Notes under the pieces: generated by a model
What the model was told of the DNA's origin: nothing
The model's input: the letters and a program-made list of their open reading frames with translations, nothing else
Databases searched by the model: none
Shown here: positions 41,861-50,113 of the stretch, one piece after another
Layout: each line of letters begins with the position of its first letter
Position numbering within the stretch: position 1 is the first letter of the stretch
Source of the DNA: an uncultured Eubacteriales bacterium
GTDB taxonomy: Bacteria; Bacillota; Clostridia; Oscillospirales; CAG-272
NCBI GenBank assembly: GCA_934525675.1
Contig: CAKSZH010000002.1
Span: forward strand, 1-64,000
Reading direction: 5' to 3'
DNA: 64,000 bases
Translations under genes and position numbers: made by a program

Positions 41861-44104
41861 TTATTGATTCAGCTTTTTATAATAATTCATGAGGCATCCG
41901 TCAAGGATAATCTCCTTTTCATCGTCTGTCAGCGTGTCAATGTGAAGGAGAATGTCATGAACGCTTCCATCCTTACGGATGACCTTTGCGGGAATGTCGT
42001 GGGCGCCTTCTTTGACCGCACGGCGGATACCGGGAACGAACACGTGGTCACCCGCTTCATACGGGAATGCGGTGCCCTCATCCAATGTGAAGGGAAGGAT
42101 GCCCCAGTTGATACAGTTGGAGCGATAACGCTTGGTCGCAAATTCATAGCAGATGTTTGCAAAGCCGCCAAGCACCTTTTGACAGGATGCCGCCTGTTCG
42201 CGGGCAGAGCCGTCACCCGGCTTGTTTGCAAAAACACAGGAACCGTACTGTGTGACCTCTGCAAGTTCTTCCGCATTTCCGACGGCGGAAAGAATCCGGA
42301 GAAGCTCTTCGGACGACTTTTCGTTCCGGCGGAGTTTTTCTTCGGCGGCGATTGCCTTGGAACGCCCGACATATTCCGGTACCCGGCGGGACAGAGCCAT
42401 TTCTGCAAGGCGCAGCGGATTGGAACGGTAGGACGACGCATCGCCGGATGGGATCAACTCATCGGTGGTCGTCACCGGATCGCGGATCACGGCGGCAAGA
42501 CCCAAGAGCAGGTTGTCGGCGAGTTCATACTGTTCGGGCCAGTCGGTAATGTTGGGACCGACGATGAGCTTTTCGTCAGGATTTGCTTTGCCATAGCCGT
42601 AGTAAACGCGCTTTTCGTAGACAGAACGGTCAAAATGATACGTTTTCTTTGTAAAATCGTATTCCATGTCGGTCGCGGCAGTGATTACACCGCCGTTTGC
42701 CGCGGTTGCCGCGATGGAGCGCGCGTCCATGAGGGCAACGCCGGAAAACTGCCCGTCTCCGGGCTTGGAGCCTTCGCGGTTCGGAAAGTTGCGCGTCGTG
42801 TGGCGAAGCGAAAGCCCGTTGTTCGCGGGAACGTCTCCGGCACCGAAGCAGGGACCGCAGAAGGAGGGCTTGATGACCGCGCCTTCCTCCAACAGCTTGG
42901 CACTGATACCGGCTTTGGTCAGCTCCAGGGAAACGGGGATACTGGTCGGGTAGACCGAAAGTCCGAAATACCCGTTTCCGATATTCCCGCCTTCAAGGAT
43001 TGCCGCCGCCTCGCAGATGTTGTCAAACATGCCGCCGGCGCAACCCGCGATGACGCCCTGGTCGGCAGTCACACGCCCGTCGGGGAGCACCTTGGACATC
43101 AGATCCACATGAGCCTTGGGGAAGCGCGCTTTCGCTTCTTCCTCCACCTTTTTAAGCAGCTCTTTTGCGTTCTGATTGAATTCGTGAATGGTATAAACGT
43201 TGGACGGGTGGAAGGGAAGCGCGATCATGGATTCTGCTTCCGAGAGGTCGATTTCCACCATAGCGTCGTAGTAGGCAATGTCGCCGGGTTTCAGTTCTCT
43301 GTAATCTTCGGGGCGACCGTGGGTCCGGAAGAAACGCTCTGTTTCTTCGTCTGTTACCCAGATGGAGGAAAGGCAGGTCGTTTCGGTCGTCATGACGTCG
43401 ATCCCGTTACGGAAATCAATCGGCAGTTCCTTGACACCGGGACCGGCAAATTCGAGAATCTTATTCTTGACAAACCCGTTTTTGAAGGTTGCGCCGACAA
43501 GAGCGAGCGCGATGTCATGCGGACCGATGCCTTTTTTCGGTTTGCCCGTCAGATACACCAGAACCACTTCCGGCGCCTTGATGTCGTAGGTACACTTCAT
43601 CAGCTGCTTGACCAGCTCCGGACCGCCTTCGCCGACCGCGAGAGTGCCCAGTGCGCCGTAACGGGTGTGAGAGTCCGAACCGAGAATCATTTTGCCGCAG
43701 CCCGCCATTTCCTCGCGTGCAAACGAGTGAATGACCGACTGGTTTGCGGGGACAAAGATTCCGCCGTATTTTTTTGCGGCGGAAAGCCCGAACACGTGGT
43801 CGTCTTCGTTGATGGTGCCGCCGACCGCGCACAGGGAGTTGTGGCAGTTGGTGAGGGCATACGGGATCGGGAATTCGCAAAGACCCGACGCGCGTGCCGT
43901 CTGAATGATGCCGACATAGGTAATGTCGTGGGAGAGCATAGCATCAAACCGGATTTTGAGAGACTTCTCGTTACCGGAAGTATTGTGTGCAGATAAAATC
44001 GAGTGTGCGATCGTATTCCGGCGCGCTGCGTCGGGCGGAAGAGATGCCGATTCTCTCGGAATGCCGTTTACCAGATATACGCCGTGATCAGTCAGTCGGA
44101 TCAT
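41861..44104 (-). CDS. acn: Aconitate hydratase (aconitase-family hydratase)
   Basis: A 747-residue 4Fe-4S enzyme interconverting citrate and isocitrate. Cluster ligands are in VIAGCAGGM and SFCGPCFGAGD; active-site segments include GSDSHTRYGALG and SSYRSNPLRL. A C-terminal swivel domain is present (YRSNCINWGILPF). The sequence belongs to the clostridial single-chain hydratase branch, distinct from AcnA and AcnB, so a related hydratase activity is conceivable, but adjacency to icd favours aconitase. GGAGG precedes the start by 6 nt. It has its own promoter and is first of the acn-icd unit in the feoB element. Confidence 0.92.
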   Translation of the reverse strand: MIRLTDHGVYLVNGIPRESASLPPDAARRNTIAHSILSAHNTSGNEKSLKIRFDAMLSHDITYVGIIQTARASGLCEFPIPYALTNCHNSLCAVGGTINEDDHVFGLSAAKKYGGIFVPANQSVIHSFAREEMAGCGKMILGSDSHTRYGALGTLAVGEGGPELVKQLMKCTYDIKAPEVVLVYLTGKPKKGIGPHDIALALVGATFKNGFVKNKILEFAGPGVKELPIDFRNGIDVMTTETTCLSSIWVTDEETERFFRTHGRPEDYRELKPGDIAYYDAMVEIDLSEAESMIALPFHPSNVYTIHEFNQNAKELLKKVEEEAKARFPKAHVDLMSKVLPDGRVTADQGVIAGCAGGMFDNICEAAAILEGGNIGNGYFGLSVYPTSIPVSLELTKAGISAKLLEEGAVIKPSFCGPCFGAGDVPANNGLSLRHTTRNFPNREGSKPGDGQFSGVALMDARSIAATAANGGVITAATDMEYDFTKKTYHFDRSVYEKRVYYGYGKANPDEKLIVGPNITDWPEQYELADNLLLGLAAVIRDPVTTTDELIPSGDASSYRSNPLRLAEMALSRRVPEYVGRSKAIAAEEKLRRNEKSSEELLRILSAVGNAEELAEVTQYGSCVFANKPGDGSAREQAASCQKVLGGFANICYEFATKRYRSNCINWGILPFTLDEGTAFPYEAGDHVFVPGIRRAVKEGAHDIPAKVIRKDGSVHDILLHIDTLTDDEKEIILDGCLMNYYKKLNQ

Positions 44105-44133
44105 GAGGAACCTCCGCGAAATAAATATGTTTT

Positions 44134-44162
44134 ATTATATCTTATTTTGTGTCGGAAGTCAA
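44134..44162 (-). promoter_or_regulatory. Promoter of acn-icd
   Basis: The minus strand has TTGACT (44162-44157), 17 bp, then TATAAT (44139-44134). It makes the metabolic cargo independent of the host feo promoter. Confidence 0.78.
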
Positions 44163-44317
44163 GGCAAATGAGGCGTTTCCGCCTTCTTTTCCAATGTGTT
44201 TTCATGCCGTTTACATTTCGCTCGGCACCGGCAGGGCAGGACGCGCGTAACCGGAACGCGCCGCTTTTTATGCTTTGGGTCGCAGTTCCGGCAGATATGC
44301 CCGTTGACGGTTTTATT
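44159..44317 (-). pseudogene. Possible frameshifted zinc-ribbon remnant of the recombinase
   Basis: Directly after the recombinase stop, another frame reads 52 codons with a paired-cysteine pattern (CRNC...CRC...C) and many basic residues, ending at a TGA at 44159. Large serine recombinases carry a zinc ribbon just after the recombinase domain. A one- or two-base indel near 44313-44317 would fuse the two. The rest of the usual C-terminus is absent. It could equally be chance. Confidence 0.3.
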
Positions 44318-45191
44318 GACTTATCTTCCGTCTATCGGATGTCTTGCAGGTCCGCGCAAGAAGGTGTTGATGCGCTTTATCGAAAACTTCCTGATCGGTC
44401 AGTGGGACGTGTGTTCCTTTTACCCGGATCCGACGCTCCGGAGGAACCGGAACAGGGCACTTCATCCGGAAGGACAGCTTTTCGCTTTTTCCCTGTACAC
44501 TGTCGCCGAGATATACCGGATTATGCAGGATCCGGACGACTCCGTGCCCCGTCCAGACCCCGCCGGAGGGAGAGGGGATCCCGTCCAAGACCAACCGTCC
44601 CGCAATGCCGGAGGGCTTCTCCCCGTCTGCCGCTTCCCGGAAAATGCGCGTAACCACCGCGGCGCACGCATCATCCGGTTCCAGACGATGGCGGTCGGCG
44701 GGGGATTTACGGTAACCGTAGGGGGCGCGGGAGCCGATAAAGTCCCCGTTCTGCATCCGTGCATGCAGGGCGGAACGGATCTTCCGTGAGATGTCGCGTG
44801 CGTACATCTCGTTGATGAGATTCCGGAAGGGGACCATGTCCGCCGCGGCAAGAGAAGAATCGTACCCATCCAGCACAGCAATCAGGCGAATACCATGCAT
44901 CGGGAACCAGACCTCCGTATACTGTCCGGCGGTCAGATAATCTCGGCCCAGACGGGAAAGGTCCTTTAATAAAAGTAAATTTACAGATCCGTTCTCCATG
45001 TCATTTATCATACGTAAAAATGCGGGACGTTCAAAGCTGGTCCCGGAATAACCGTCGTCAATATACTCGCCGTATACCGGAATCTGATGCTCTTCGGCGT
45101 ACCGGCGGAGCAACAATTGCTGATTGGCAATGCTCTCCCTGTCGCCGTCTTCTTTGGAAAGTCGAATGTACAGTGCCGCCTGTTCTCGCAT
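44313..45191 (-). CDS. Serine site-specific recombinase, C-terminally short
   Basis: A 292-residue recombinase of the large serine family. The resolvase domain begins ALYIRLSKEDGDRESIANQQ; the nucleophile is expected at Ser near residue 20, in the SIANQ segment. LLLLKDLSRLGRDYL and the helix E region follow, then the recombinase domain (GYRKSP, AGRLVLDGIPSP, VVRILHNPVYLG). Family members are usually 450-550 residues with a zinc ribbon and coiled coil, and both are missing here. It has a strong ribosome site AAAGGAGG. Its start lies about 100 bp from the right end of the feoB element, the normal place for the integrase of such an element. Confidence 0.9.
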   Translation of the reverse strand: MREQAALYIRLSKEDGDRESIANQQLLLRRYAEEHQIPVYGEYIDDGYSGTSFERPAFLRMINDMENGSVNLLLLKDLSRLGRDYLTAGQYTEVWFPMHGIRLIAVLDGYDSSLAAADMVPFRNLINEMYARDISRKIRSALHARMQNGDFIGSRAPYGYRKSPADRHRLEPDDACAAVVTRIFREAADGEKPSGIAGRLVLDGIPSPSGGVWTGHGVVRILHNPVYLGDSVQGKSEKLSFRMKCPVPVPPERRIRVKGTHVPLTDQEVFDKAHQHLLARTCKTSDRRKISQ

Positions 45192-45282
45192 GGAAGTCCT
45201 CCTTTTGTCTTGGAAACGTGAAAAAAATCTTGCAATCTGTCGGGGGACGGGGTAGAATATTTATATACCGTGTTACCTTCAC

Positions 45283-45300
45283 CGGTCGCTACGCATGTGC
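45283..45300. other. Right attachment site (attR) of the feoB element
   Basis: The inner arm CGGTCGC (45283-45289) is followed by TACG and the core CATGTGC (45294-45300). feoB coding sequence resumes in frame at once. Confidence 0.8.
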
Positions 45301-46134
45301 ATGGGGTTCGGTTGTAACGCAGTCGGAGTTACCGGATGCCGGATCATTGATTCCAAACGGGAGCGGCTGATTGCGATTCTGACCAATGCGTTTGTTCCGT
45401 GCAACGGTCGTTTCCCGACGCTGCTTGCGCTCATTGCCATGTTCTTTTCCGTCGGGACGAACGCCGGTGCATCTGTTGTTTCCGCCCTGATCCTGTCTCT
45501 TTTGATTGTGCTCTGCATCGCAGTGACGCTCGGCGTTTCATGGTTGCTCTCCAAAACCGTCTGCCGCGGGAAACCGTCGTCTTTTCTCCTGGAATTGCCG
45601 CCGTACCGCCGTCCGCAGGTCGGAAAGGTCATTGTCCGGTCAATTCTGGATCGGACGCTTCATGTGCTTGGCAGAGCGGCAGCAGTTGCCGCGCCCGCGG
45701 GTCTGATTCTCTGGATCCTCGGCAACGTACAGACGGACGGTATTCCGCTTCTTTCCGGATTTGCGGGAGCACTTGACGGAATTGGACATTTCTTCGGCAT
45801 GGACGGGGTCATTCTTCTTGCGTTTCTTCTGGCGCTTCCCGCAAACGAGATCATCGTGCCGATCATGCTCATGATCTATTCATCCGGTGGGGTGATTGCC
45901 ACCTATTCCTCGCTTGCGGATTTGCAGGCAACGCTGACGGCAAACGGATGGACGATTGTGACCGCCGTCTGCGTGACTGTGTTTCTGTTGTTTCACTGGC
46001 CCTGTTCCACCACGCTCTGGACGATCGGGAAGGAAACCGGGAAAGCAAGATATGTGCTTCTCTCCGCACTTCTGCCGACGGCGGTCGGTCTGACATTATG
46101 CGCACTGATCCGTGCGGTGTCGCTTCTGTTCTGA
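45295..46134 (+). CDS. feoB: FeoB, C-terminal part (gene interrupted)
   Basis: The remainder of FeoB: the GCNAVG gate-like motif, then Gate and core domains with about six membrane helices, including LPANEIIVPIMLMIY and FHWPCSTTLWTIGKETG. The frame opens at ATG-TGC within the att core and true FeoB continues from 45301 for 277 residues. No ribosome site lies upstream and the half has no start context, so it is unlikely to be made while the element is present. Fused to the first half it gives 614 residues, short but within the FeoB range. Confidence 0.93.
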   Translation: MCMGFGCNAVGVTGCRIIDSKRERLIAILTNAFVPCNGRFPTLLALIAMFFSVGTNAGASVVSALILSLLIVLCIAVTLGVSWLLSKTVCRGKPSSFLLELPPYRRPQVGKVIVRSILDRTLHVLGRAAAVAAPAGLILWILGNVQTDGIPLLSGFAGALDGIGHFFGMDGVILLAFLLALPANEIIVPIMLMIYSSGGVIATYSSLADLQATLTANGWTIVTAVCVTVFLLFHWPCSTTLWTIGKETGKARYVLLSALLPTAVGLTLCALIRAVSLLF

Positions 46135-46313
46135 TTCCCGGACAGAAAACGGGGAGACTGTGGTCCGGGATACCGAAGAACACCTGCTCTCGGAAAAGCA
46201 TTCGGCGGTCATGCGCACAAAGCCTGCGGTAGCGGGCGCAAAAACAAACGTTTACTCATCGCACGGAACGTTACCGCGGGAAAAATAAATGATATTGGAA
46301 AAAGAGGGTTTCT

Positions 46314-46880
46314 ATGAGTAATCAAGTTCAACCGGCAACGGTAAGGCGTGGCGGCTCCGTCAGGATTCTTGGCGCGGAGTATTACCGCCGTCCGGCTACC
46401 GAACTTGCCCCCGATGTTGTGGGGAAGGTATTATGCCGCAAGATAGGAGACGATGTGATCCGGCTGCGGATCACCGAAACGGAATGCTATTTCGGTGAAG
46501 AGGATACCGCCTGCCACGCGCACCGCGGGAAAACGTCCAGGACCGGGATCCTGTACGCCACGGGCGGATATGCATATGTGTACCTGTGTTACGGAATGCA
46601 CAACCTTCTGAATCTGGTGACGGGCGAGGAGGGACATCCGGAAGCGATACTTCTGCGCGGTGTGGAGGGATGCATGGGTCCCGGGCGGCTGACGCGTGCA
46701 CTTGGCATTGACCGATCGCTCAACCAAAAGCTGCTGATTCCGGAGAACGGACTTTGGCTGGAGGACGATGGATACCGTCCTGCGGCTCTCCTCGCCGCGC
46801 CGCGTATCGGAATCGGATATGCGGCGCCGGAGGACAGGGAACGGCTGTGGCGCTTTACCGATGCCTGCGCAGGAAAGTGA
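46314..46880 (+). CDS. DNA-3-methyladenine glycosylase (AAG/Mpg family)
   Basis: A 188-residue base-excision enzyme. Diagnostic segments are VVGKVLCRKIG, ITETECYFGEEDTACHAHRGKTSR, containing the catalytic Glu, and YLCYGMHNLLNLVT. The ribosome site GAGGG lies 6 nt before the start. It removes alkylated purines such as 3-methyladenine and hypoxanthine. The gap 46135-46313 holds no recognisable feature. Confidence 0.94.
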   Translation: MSNQVQPATVRRGGSVRILGAEYYRRPATELAPDVVGKVLCRKIGDDVIRLRITETECYFGEEDTACHAHRGKTSRTGILYATGGYAYVYLCYGMHNLLNLVTGEEGHPEAILLRGVEGCMGPGRLTRALGIDRSLNQKLLIPENGLWLEDDGYRPAALLAAPRIGIGYAAPEDRERLWRFTDACAGK

Positions 46881-47002
46881 CCGGAAGTTGCGCGTTTTTC
46901 TTTCTGCCCGTACCGGAAACCGAGTGCCGTGGTCCGAGGAATGTGCACAGCCCCCAAAACCGACCGACTGGCACCGGATGGCGATGCAATTTCAAAATAG
47001 GC

Positions 47003-47031
47003 TTGCAATCCGCCGAAAAGCATGATATAAT
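47003..47031 (+). promoter_or_regulatory. Promoter of the 221-aa membrane protein gene
   Basis: TTGCAA (47003-47008), 17 bp, then TATAAT (47026-47031). Confidence 0.7.
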
Positions 47032-47107
47032 TCTTATTGATATCATTGATTCCGGAAAGGATCGGGAATTATCCCGGGCGGATTGTCCGCCGGAAGGGGA
47101 AAGCCAC

Positions 47108-47773
47108 ATGATGAAGAACAAGAAACTGTTGTCGATATTGCTGATTGCCGTCAGTGTGATTTCGCTGGTCGGCGCGATTCTCATGTTTACCGTGTTCCGC
47201 TCGGCATCCGCGGACAGCGCGTTCCGCAAGGCGCTGGGAACTGTGTGCGGCATTCTGCTTCTCCTCATATCGGCGCTTGTTCTGTATTATGTATATCTGA
47301 TTCACGATTGGGAACCGAATTTCTTTCTGTATGACAAGCACACCCATCGGAATATCGCCCCGGACAAGCTGACCTTTTCTACGGTCAACGACAAGATGAC
47401 TTTTTACGTGTCGCTCATTGACCCGGAGGAGACGCTCCTCTGGACGACCGACCTGCTTGCCGAAAACGACCGTTTCGGGTACCGGAGTGTTTACCGCCCG
47501 CTGGTTGCCTACAAAATGCTTTTTAACCTCATCGTGTCCGAAAACAGTGAGGATTGGAAAAAACTCACCGAGGCGGACGATCAGCAGATTCTGTACCTCT
47601 GCGAAGCACTGGAACAGAACCACGAGGAGGAAATGACCAAGGCGATCCGGTATATCCATACCAGCTTCCGCGGTGATCCCAGAAAAATGTCCGAGTTCAT
47701 CAAAGGAAACAAAAAGTACATTCAGGGTAAGATGCTCGGTTACGTCAAAAGGAACCTGAATCAATTTTATTAA
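47108..47773 (+). CDS. Membrane protein of unknown function
   Basis: A 221-residue protein with two membrane helices in the first 65 residues (LSILLIAVSVISLVGAILMF and VCGILLLLISALVLYYVYLI) and a soluble C-terminal part of about 150 residues. Recurring aromatic segments include NFFLYDKHTHRNI, FYVSLIDPEETLLW and YRPLVAYKMLFNL. The C-terminal 50 residues are rich in Lys and Glu and helical. I do not recognise the family. The ribosome site is GGAAGGGG. It has its own promoter, which suggests an independent role. Confidence 0.75.
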   Translation: MMKNKKLLSILLIAVSVISLVGAILMFTVFRSASADSAFRKALGTVCGILLLLISALVLYYVYLIHDWEPNFFLYDKHTHRNIAPDKLTFSTVNDKMTFYVSLIDPEETLLWTTDLLAENDRFGYRSVYRPLVAYKMLFNLIVSENSEDWKKLTEADDQQILYLCEALEQNHEEEMTKAIRYIHTSFRGDPRKMSEFIKGNKKYIQGKMLGYVKRNLNQFY

Positions 47774-47934
47774 GCGATTTCCCGATATTCAGAAAAAGAA
47801 CCGCATCCCGTGTATATTTCCGTACATCCGTTGCTGTTCTTTTTTCTGTTATATGCGTGTTCCGTGGCGTTGGAGGACAGATTTGACCGAAAAGGAACGG
47901 AACAATCCTGTTTTTTGAAAATCCTAAAAAGTCA

Positions 47935-47963
47935 TTGACATTTCTGCGGATGTGTTGTATCAT
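47935..47963 (+). promoter_or_regulatory. Promoter of the glycolipid operon
   Basis: TTGACA (47935-47940), 17 bp, then TATCAT (47958-47963). Confidence 0.7.
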
Positions 47964-48015
47964 AATATAGTATAGAATACCATATTACGCAGTGAAAGAA
48001 AACATGGAGGCGCCT

Positions 48016-49146
48016 TTGAAGGTATTGATATTATCCTGTAAAACAGGGGGCGGACATGACAGTGCGGCGGGCGCGGTTGCGGAACGGCTGACACAAATGG
48101 GGATTCCCTGTGAACAGCGGGACTTTCAGTCGTTTCTGTCGGAAAAGAAATCCGAGCGCTCCGGTAAACTGTATGTGAATGTGGCGCTCCACATTCCGCA
48201 CATTTTCGGCGCGGTGTACCATATTGCCAAATGGATCAGTCATCCGGACGGCAGATCGCCCGTGTATCTTGCAAACAAAAAATATACCGAACCGATGTAC
48301 CGCTATATCCGGGAAAACGGATTTGATACGGTTGTTACGTCCCATCTCTTTGCCGCGGAAGCGCTGACCTATATGCGTCGGAAGTATCCGGACAGTAAGG
48401 ATATCCGCACTTATCTTATTTCCACGGACTATACCTGTCAGCCGTTTCAGGACGAGACCAAGCCGGATTATGTCTTTCTCCCGCACAAGGATATTACCCC
48501 GGAATTTGCCCGTGCGTTCCGCAAAGACCAGATGATTCCGACCGGCATTCCGGTTTCCGGCACGTTTGACGGGGACATGAGCCGTGAGGAGGCACGCCGC
48601 GCGCTCGGGCTTGACCCGGACAAGCGTTCCATCCTCATCATGACGGGAAGTATGGGATTCGGGAAATCGGACAAGCTCATTCACCGGTTTCTCAGGTTCT
48701 TACCGAAGGACGTGCAGATTTTGTTTCTTGCCGGGAACAACGAACGCCTCAAAAGGCGAATCCGTAAACGGTTCGGAAAAGATCCCCGCGTGATCACCGT
48801 TGACTATACCGACAAGGTCGCGCTCTATATGCGTGCCTCCGATATTCTGTTTACCAAGACCGGAGGGTTGACCTCTACGGAAGCTGCGGTTTCCGGTATC
48901 CCGATCGTCATCACCTCGTATATTCCGGGGTGTGAAACTAAGAACGCAAAGTTTTTCCTGAAGCACGGAATGGCATACCGCTATCGCAAATTCTGGACAG
49001 GGCTTCCGTCTCTTATGAGGATGCTGGACGACCCGGACAAGCGTCAGGCGATGATCGACGCTCAGAAACGGGAGATCAACCCGAATGCCGCTGCGGATAT
49101 CTGCCGGTTTATGGCAGAGAAAAACAGAGAGGGTATTCCGGTATGA
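48016..49146 (+). CDS. Diacylglycerol glycosyltransferase (UgtP/MGDG-synthase-like, GT28)
   Basis: A 376-residue GT-B glycosyltransferase. N-terminal ILSCKTGGGHDSAAGAV and the region HIFGAVYHIAKW fit the MGDG-synthase/UgtP family; the donor-binding part reads ILIMTGSMGFGKSDKL and KTGGLTSTEAAVSGIPIV. It probably makes glucosyl- or galactosyl-diacylglycerol, a membrane lipid and lipoteichoic acid anchor. The start is uncertain: TTG at 48016 has GGAGG 5 nt upstream; ATG 48004 and GTG 47992 are in frame with weaker sites. It overlaps plsY by four bases. Confidence 0.9.
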   Translation: MKVLILSCKTGGGHDSAAGAVAERLTQMGIPCEQRDFQSFLSEKKSERSGKLYVNVALHIPHIFGAVYHIAKWISHPDGRSPVYLANKKYTEPMYRYIRENGFDTVVTSHLFAAEALTYMRRKYPDSKDIRTYLISTDYTCQPFQDETKPDYVFLPHKDITPEFARAFRKDQMIPTGIPVSGTFDGDMSREEARRALGLDPDKRSILIMTGSMGFGKSDKLIHRFLRFLPKDVQILFLAGNNERLKRRIRKRFGKDPRVITVDYTDKVALYMRASDILFTKTGGLTSTEAAVSGIPIVITSYIPGCETKNAKFFLKHGMAYRYRKFWTGLPSLMRMLDDPDKRQAMIDAQKREINPNAAADICRFMAEKNREGIPV

Positions 49147-49826
49147 TCCTGTATATCCTGTTTGCAGTTTTCGGATATCTTTTCGGATCTGTCCGATTCA
49201 GCTACCTTATCCCGAAGTTTTTTTGCGGAGTGGATGTGACAGTCGTCTCAGAGGACCATAACCCCGGTACCGCCAATGCGATGAAATATGCGGGAGTTCC
49301 CGTTGGTGTTCTGTGTCTGATGCTGGATATGGGAAAAGGGTTTTTACCGGTGTTCTTCGGCGCACGGTTTCTGAATGTGGAAGCGTTCGGTTTTTCCGCT
49401 ATTGTTGCGGCACCCGTCCTCGGACATTGTTTCCCGGTTTTTCACGGCTTTCGCGGGGGAAAAGCGGTTGCTGTCTCGTTTGGCGTGTTGATCGGACTGA
49501 TGTGGAACAACCTCATCGTGTTTGCGCTGGTGTTCTGGTATCTTTTCATGTGCATGCTGCGCTTTGTGAGACCGAATGAAAAAAAGAGCGTGTTTGCATT
49601 TTCACTGTTTACCCTGACTACCCTTGTATTCTGTATTCTGCACTGGGTTCCTGTCAGTATCTTTGCCGGGATTCTCCTCGGCTCCGCCGCCGCAATTTTC
49701 CGCAACGCGGAGGGGATGATCGTTCCATCGATCGGGCAAGAACAGCAACGGGCAATGGGTCAGCAGACCGCCGGATCCGGGGGCGAAGAGCCGCCGGGGG
49801 AATCCGCCGGACCTGCAAAAATATGA
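49143..49826 (+). CDS. Glycerol-3-phosphate acyltransferase PlsY family
   Basis: A 227-residue integral membrane acyltransferase of phospholipid synthesis that uses acyl phosphate. Conserved loops are GSVRFSYLI, HNPGTANAMKYAG and GHCFPVFHGFRGGKAVA. The C-terminal 40 residues are a hydrophilic Gln/Gly/Pro tail beyond the usual PlsY end. It is coupled by ATGA overlap to the glycosyltransferase. It may be a PlsY paralogue devoted to this operon; whether another plsY exists cannot be seen here. Confidence 0.88.
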   Translation: MILYILFAVFGYLFGSVRFSYLIPKFFCGVDVTVVSEDHNPGTANAMKYAGVPVGVLCLMLDMGKGFLPVFFGARFLNVEAFGFSAIVAAPVLGHCFPVFHGFRGGKAVAVSFGVLIGLMWNNLIVFALVFWYLFMCMLRFVRPNEKKSVFAFSLFTLTTLVFCILHWVPVSIFAGILLGSAAAIFRNAEGMIVPSIGQEQQRAMGQQTAGSGGEEPPGESAGPAKI

Positions 49827-49892
49827 TCTCCGACCGACACTGTGGAATCACTTGTTTTTCCGATTGTTTCGGTGCACTTCAGATCAAATAGA

Positions 49893-49917
49893 GAAAGCCG
49901 CCTCTGGCGGCTTTTCT
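49893..49917 (+). terminator. Terminator of the glycolipid operon
   Basis: AAGCCGCC / GGCGGCTT stem with a short loop and TTCTATT tail. The next promoter begins two bases later. Confidence 0.8.
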
Positions 49918-49918
49918 A

Positions 49919-49947
49919 TTGACAAACGCTTGGAAAATTTTTATAAT
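49919..49947 (+). promoter_or_regulatory. Consensus promoter of the alcohol dehydrogenase gene
   Basis: TTGACA (49919-49924), 17 bp, then TATAAT (49942-49947): both hexamers perfect. The leader is about 160 nt. Confidence 0.85.
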
Positions 49948-50113
49948 AGAGGAAAGACAGTTTTTGGCGGTAACCGGATTGTATTCGTGAGCCGGCAAAA
50001 TCCGGCGGGGACCATGGAAGCGTTACCTCACGAAAAGTACTGTGGAAGTTTCAATGCCGCCGGAATTTCAAAATCTGATTTTTCGGCAATTTATGCCGGT
50101 AAGGAGACATCAT

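Larger units (their letters stand above)
39043..45300. mobile_element. Intervening element in feoB (6251 bp)
   Basis: The element is bounded by direct repeats CATGTGC (39043-39049 and 45294-45300). Joining the outer flanks restores an open feoB frame of 614 codons reading through LTMC-MGFGCNAV, the conserved FeoB segment. Joining the inner ends yields CGGTCGC-N14-GCGACCG, a perfect 7-bp inverted repeat centred on the TG of the core, as expected for a serine-recombinase attP. Contents: thpR and a phosphoesterase (plus strand), then icd, acn and a serine recombinase (minus strand), the last adjacent to the right end. No phage structural, plasmid or transfer genes are present. Confidence 0.88.

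Noticed and set aside
40865..43996. A 1043-codon plus-strand open frame across icd and acn
   Set aside because: It runs opposite two well-supported enzymes and crosses their intergenic region without any start signal; it has no recognisable domain.
46135..46313. Possible promoter or remnant after feoB
   Set aside because: No convincing hexamer pair, hairpin or coding frame was found in this stretch.
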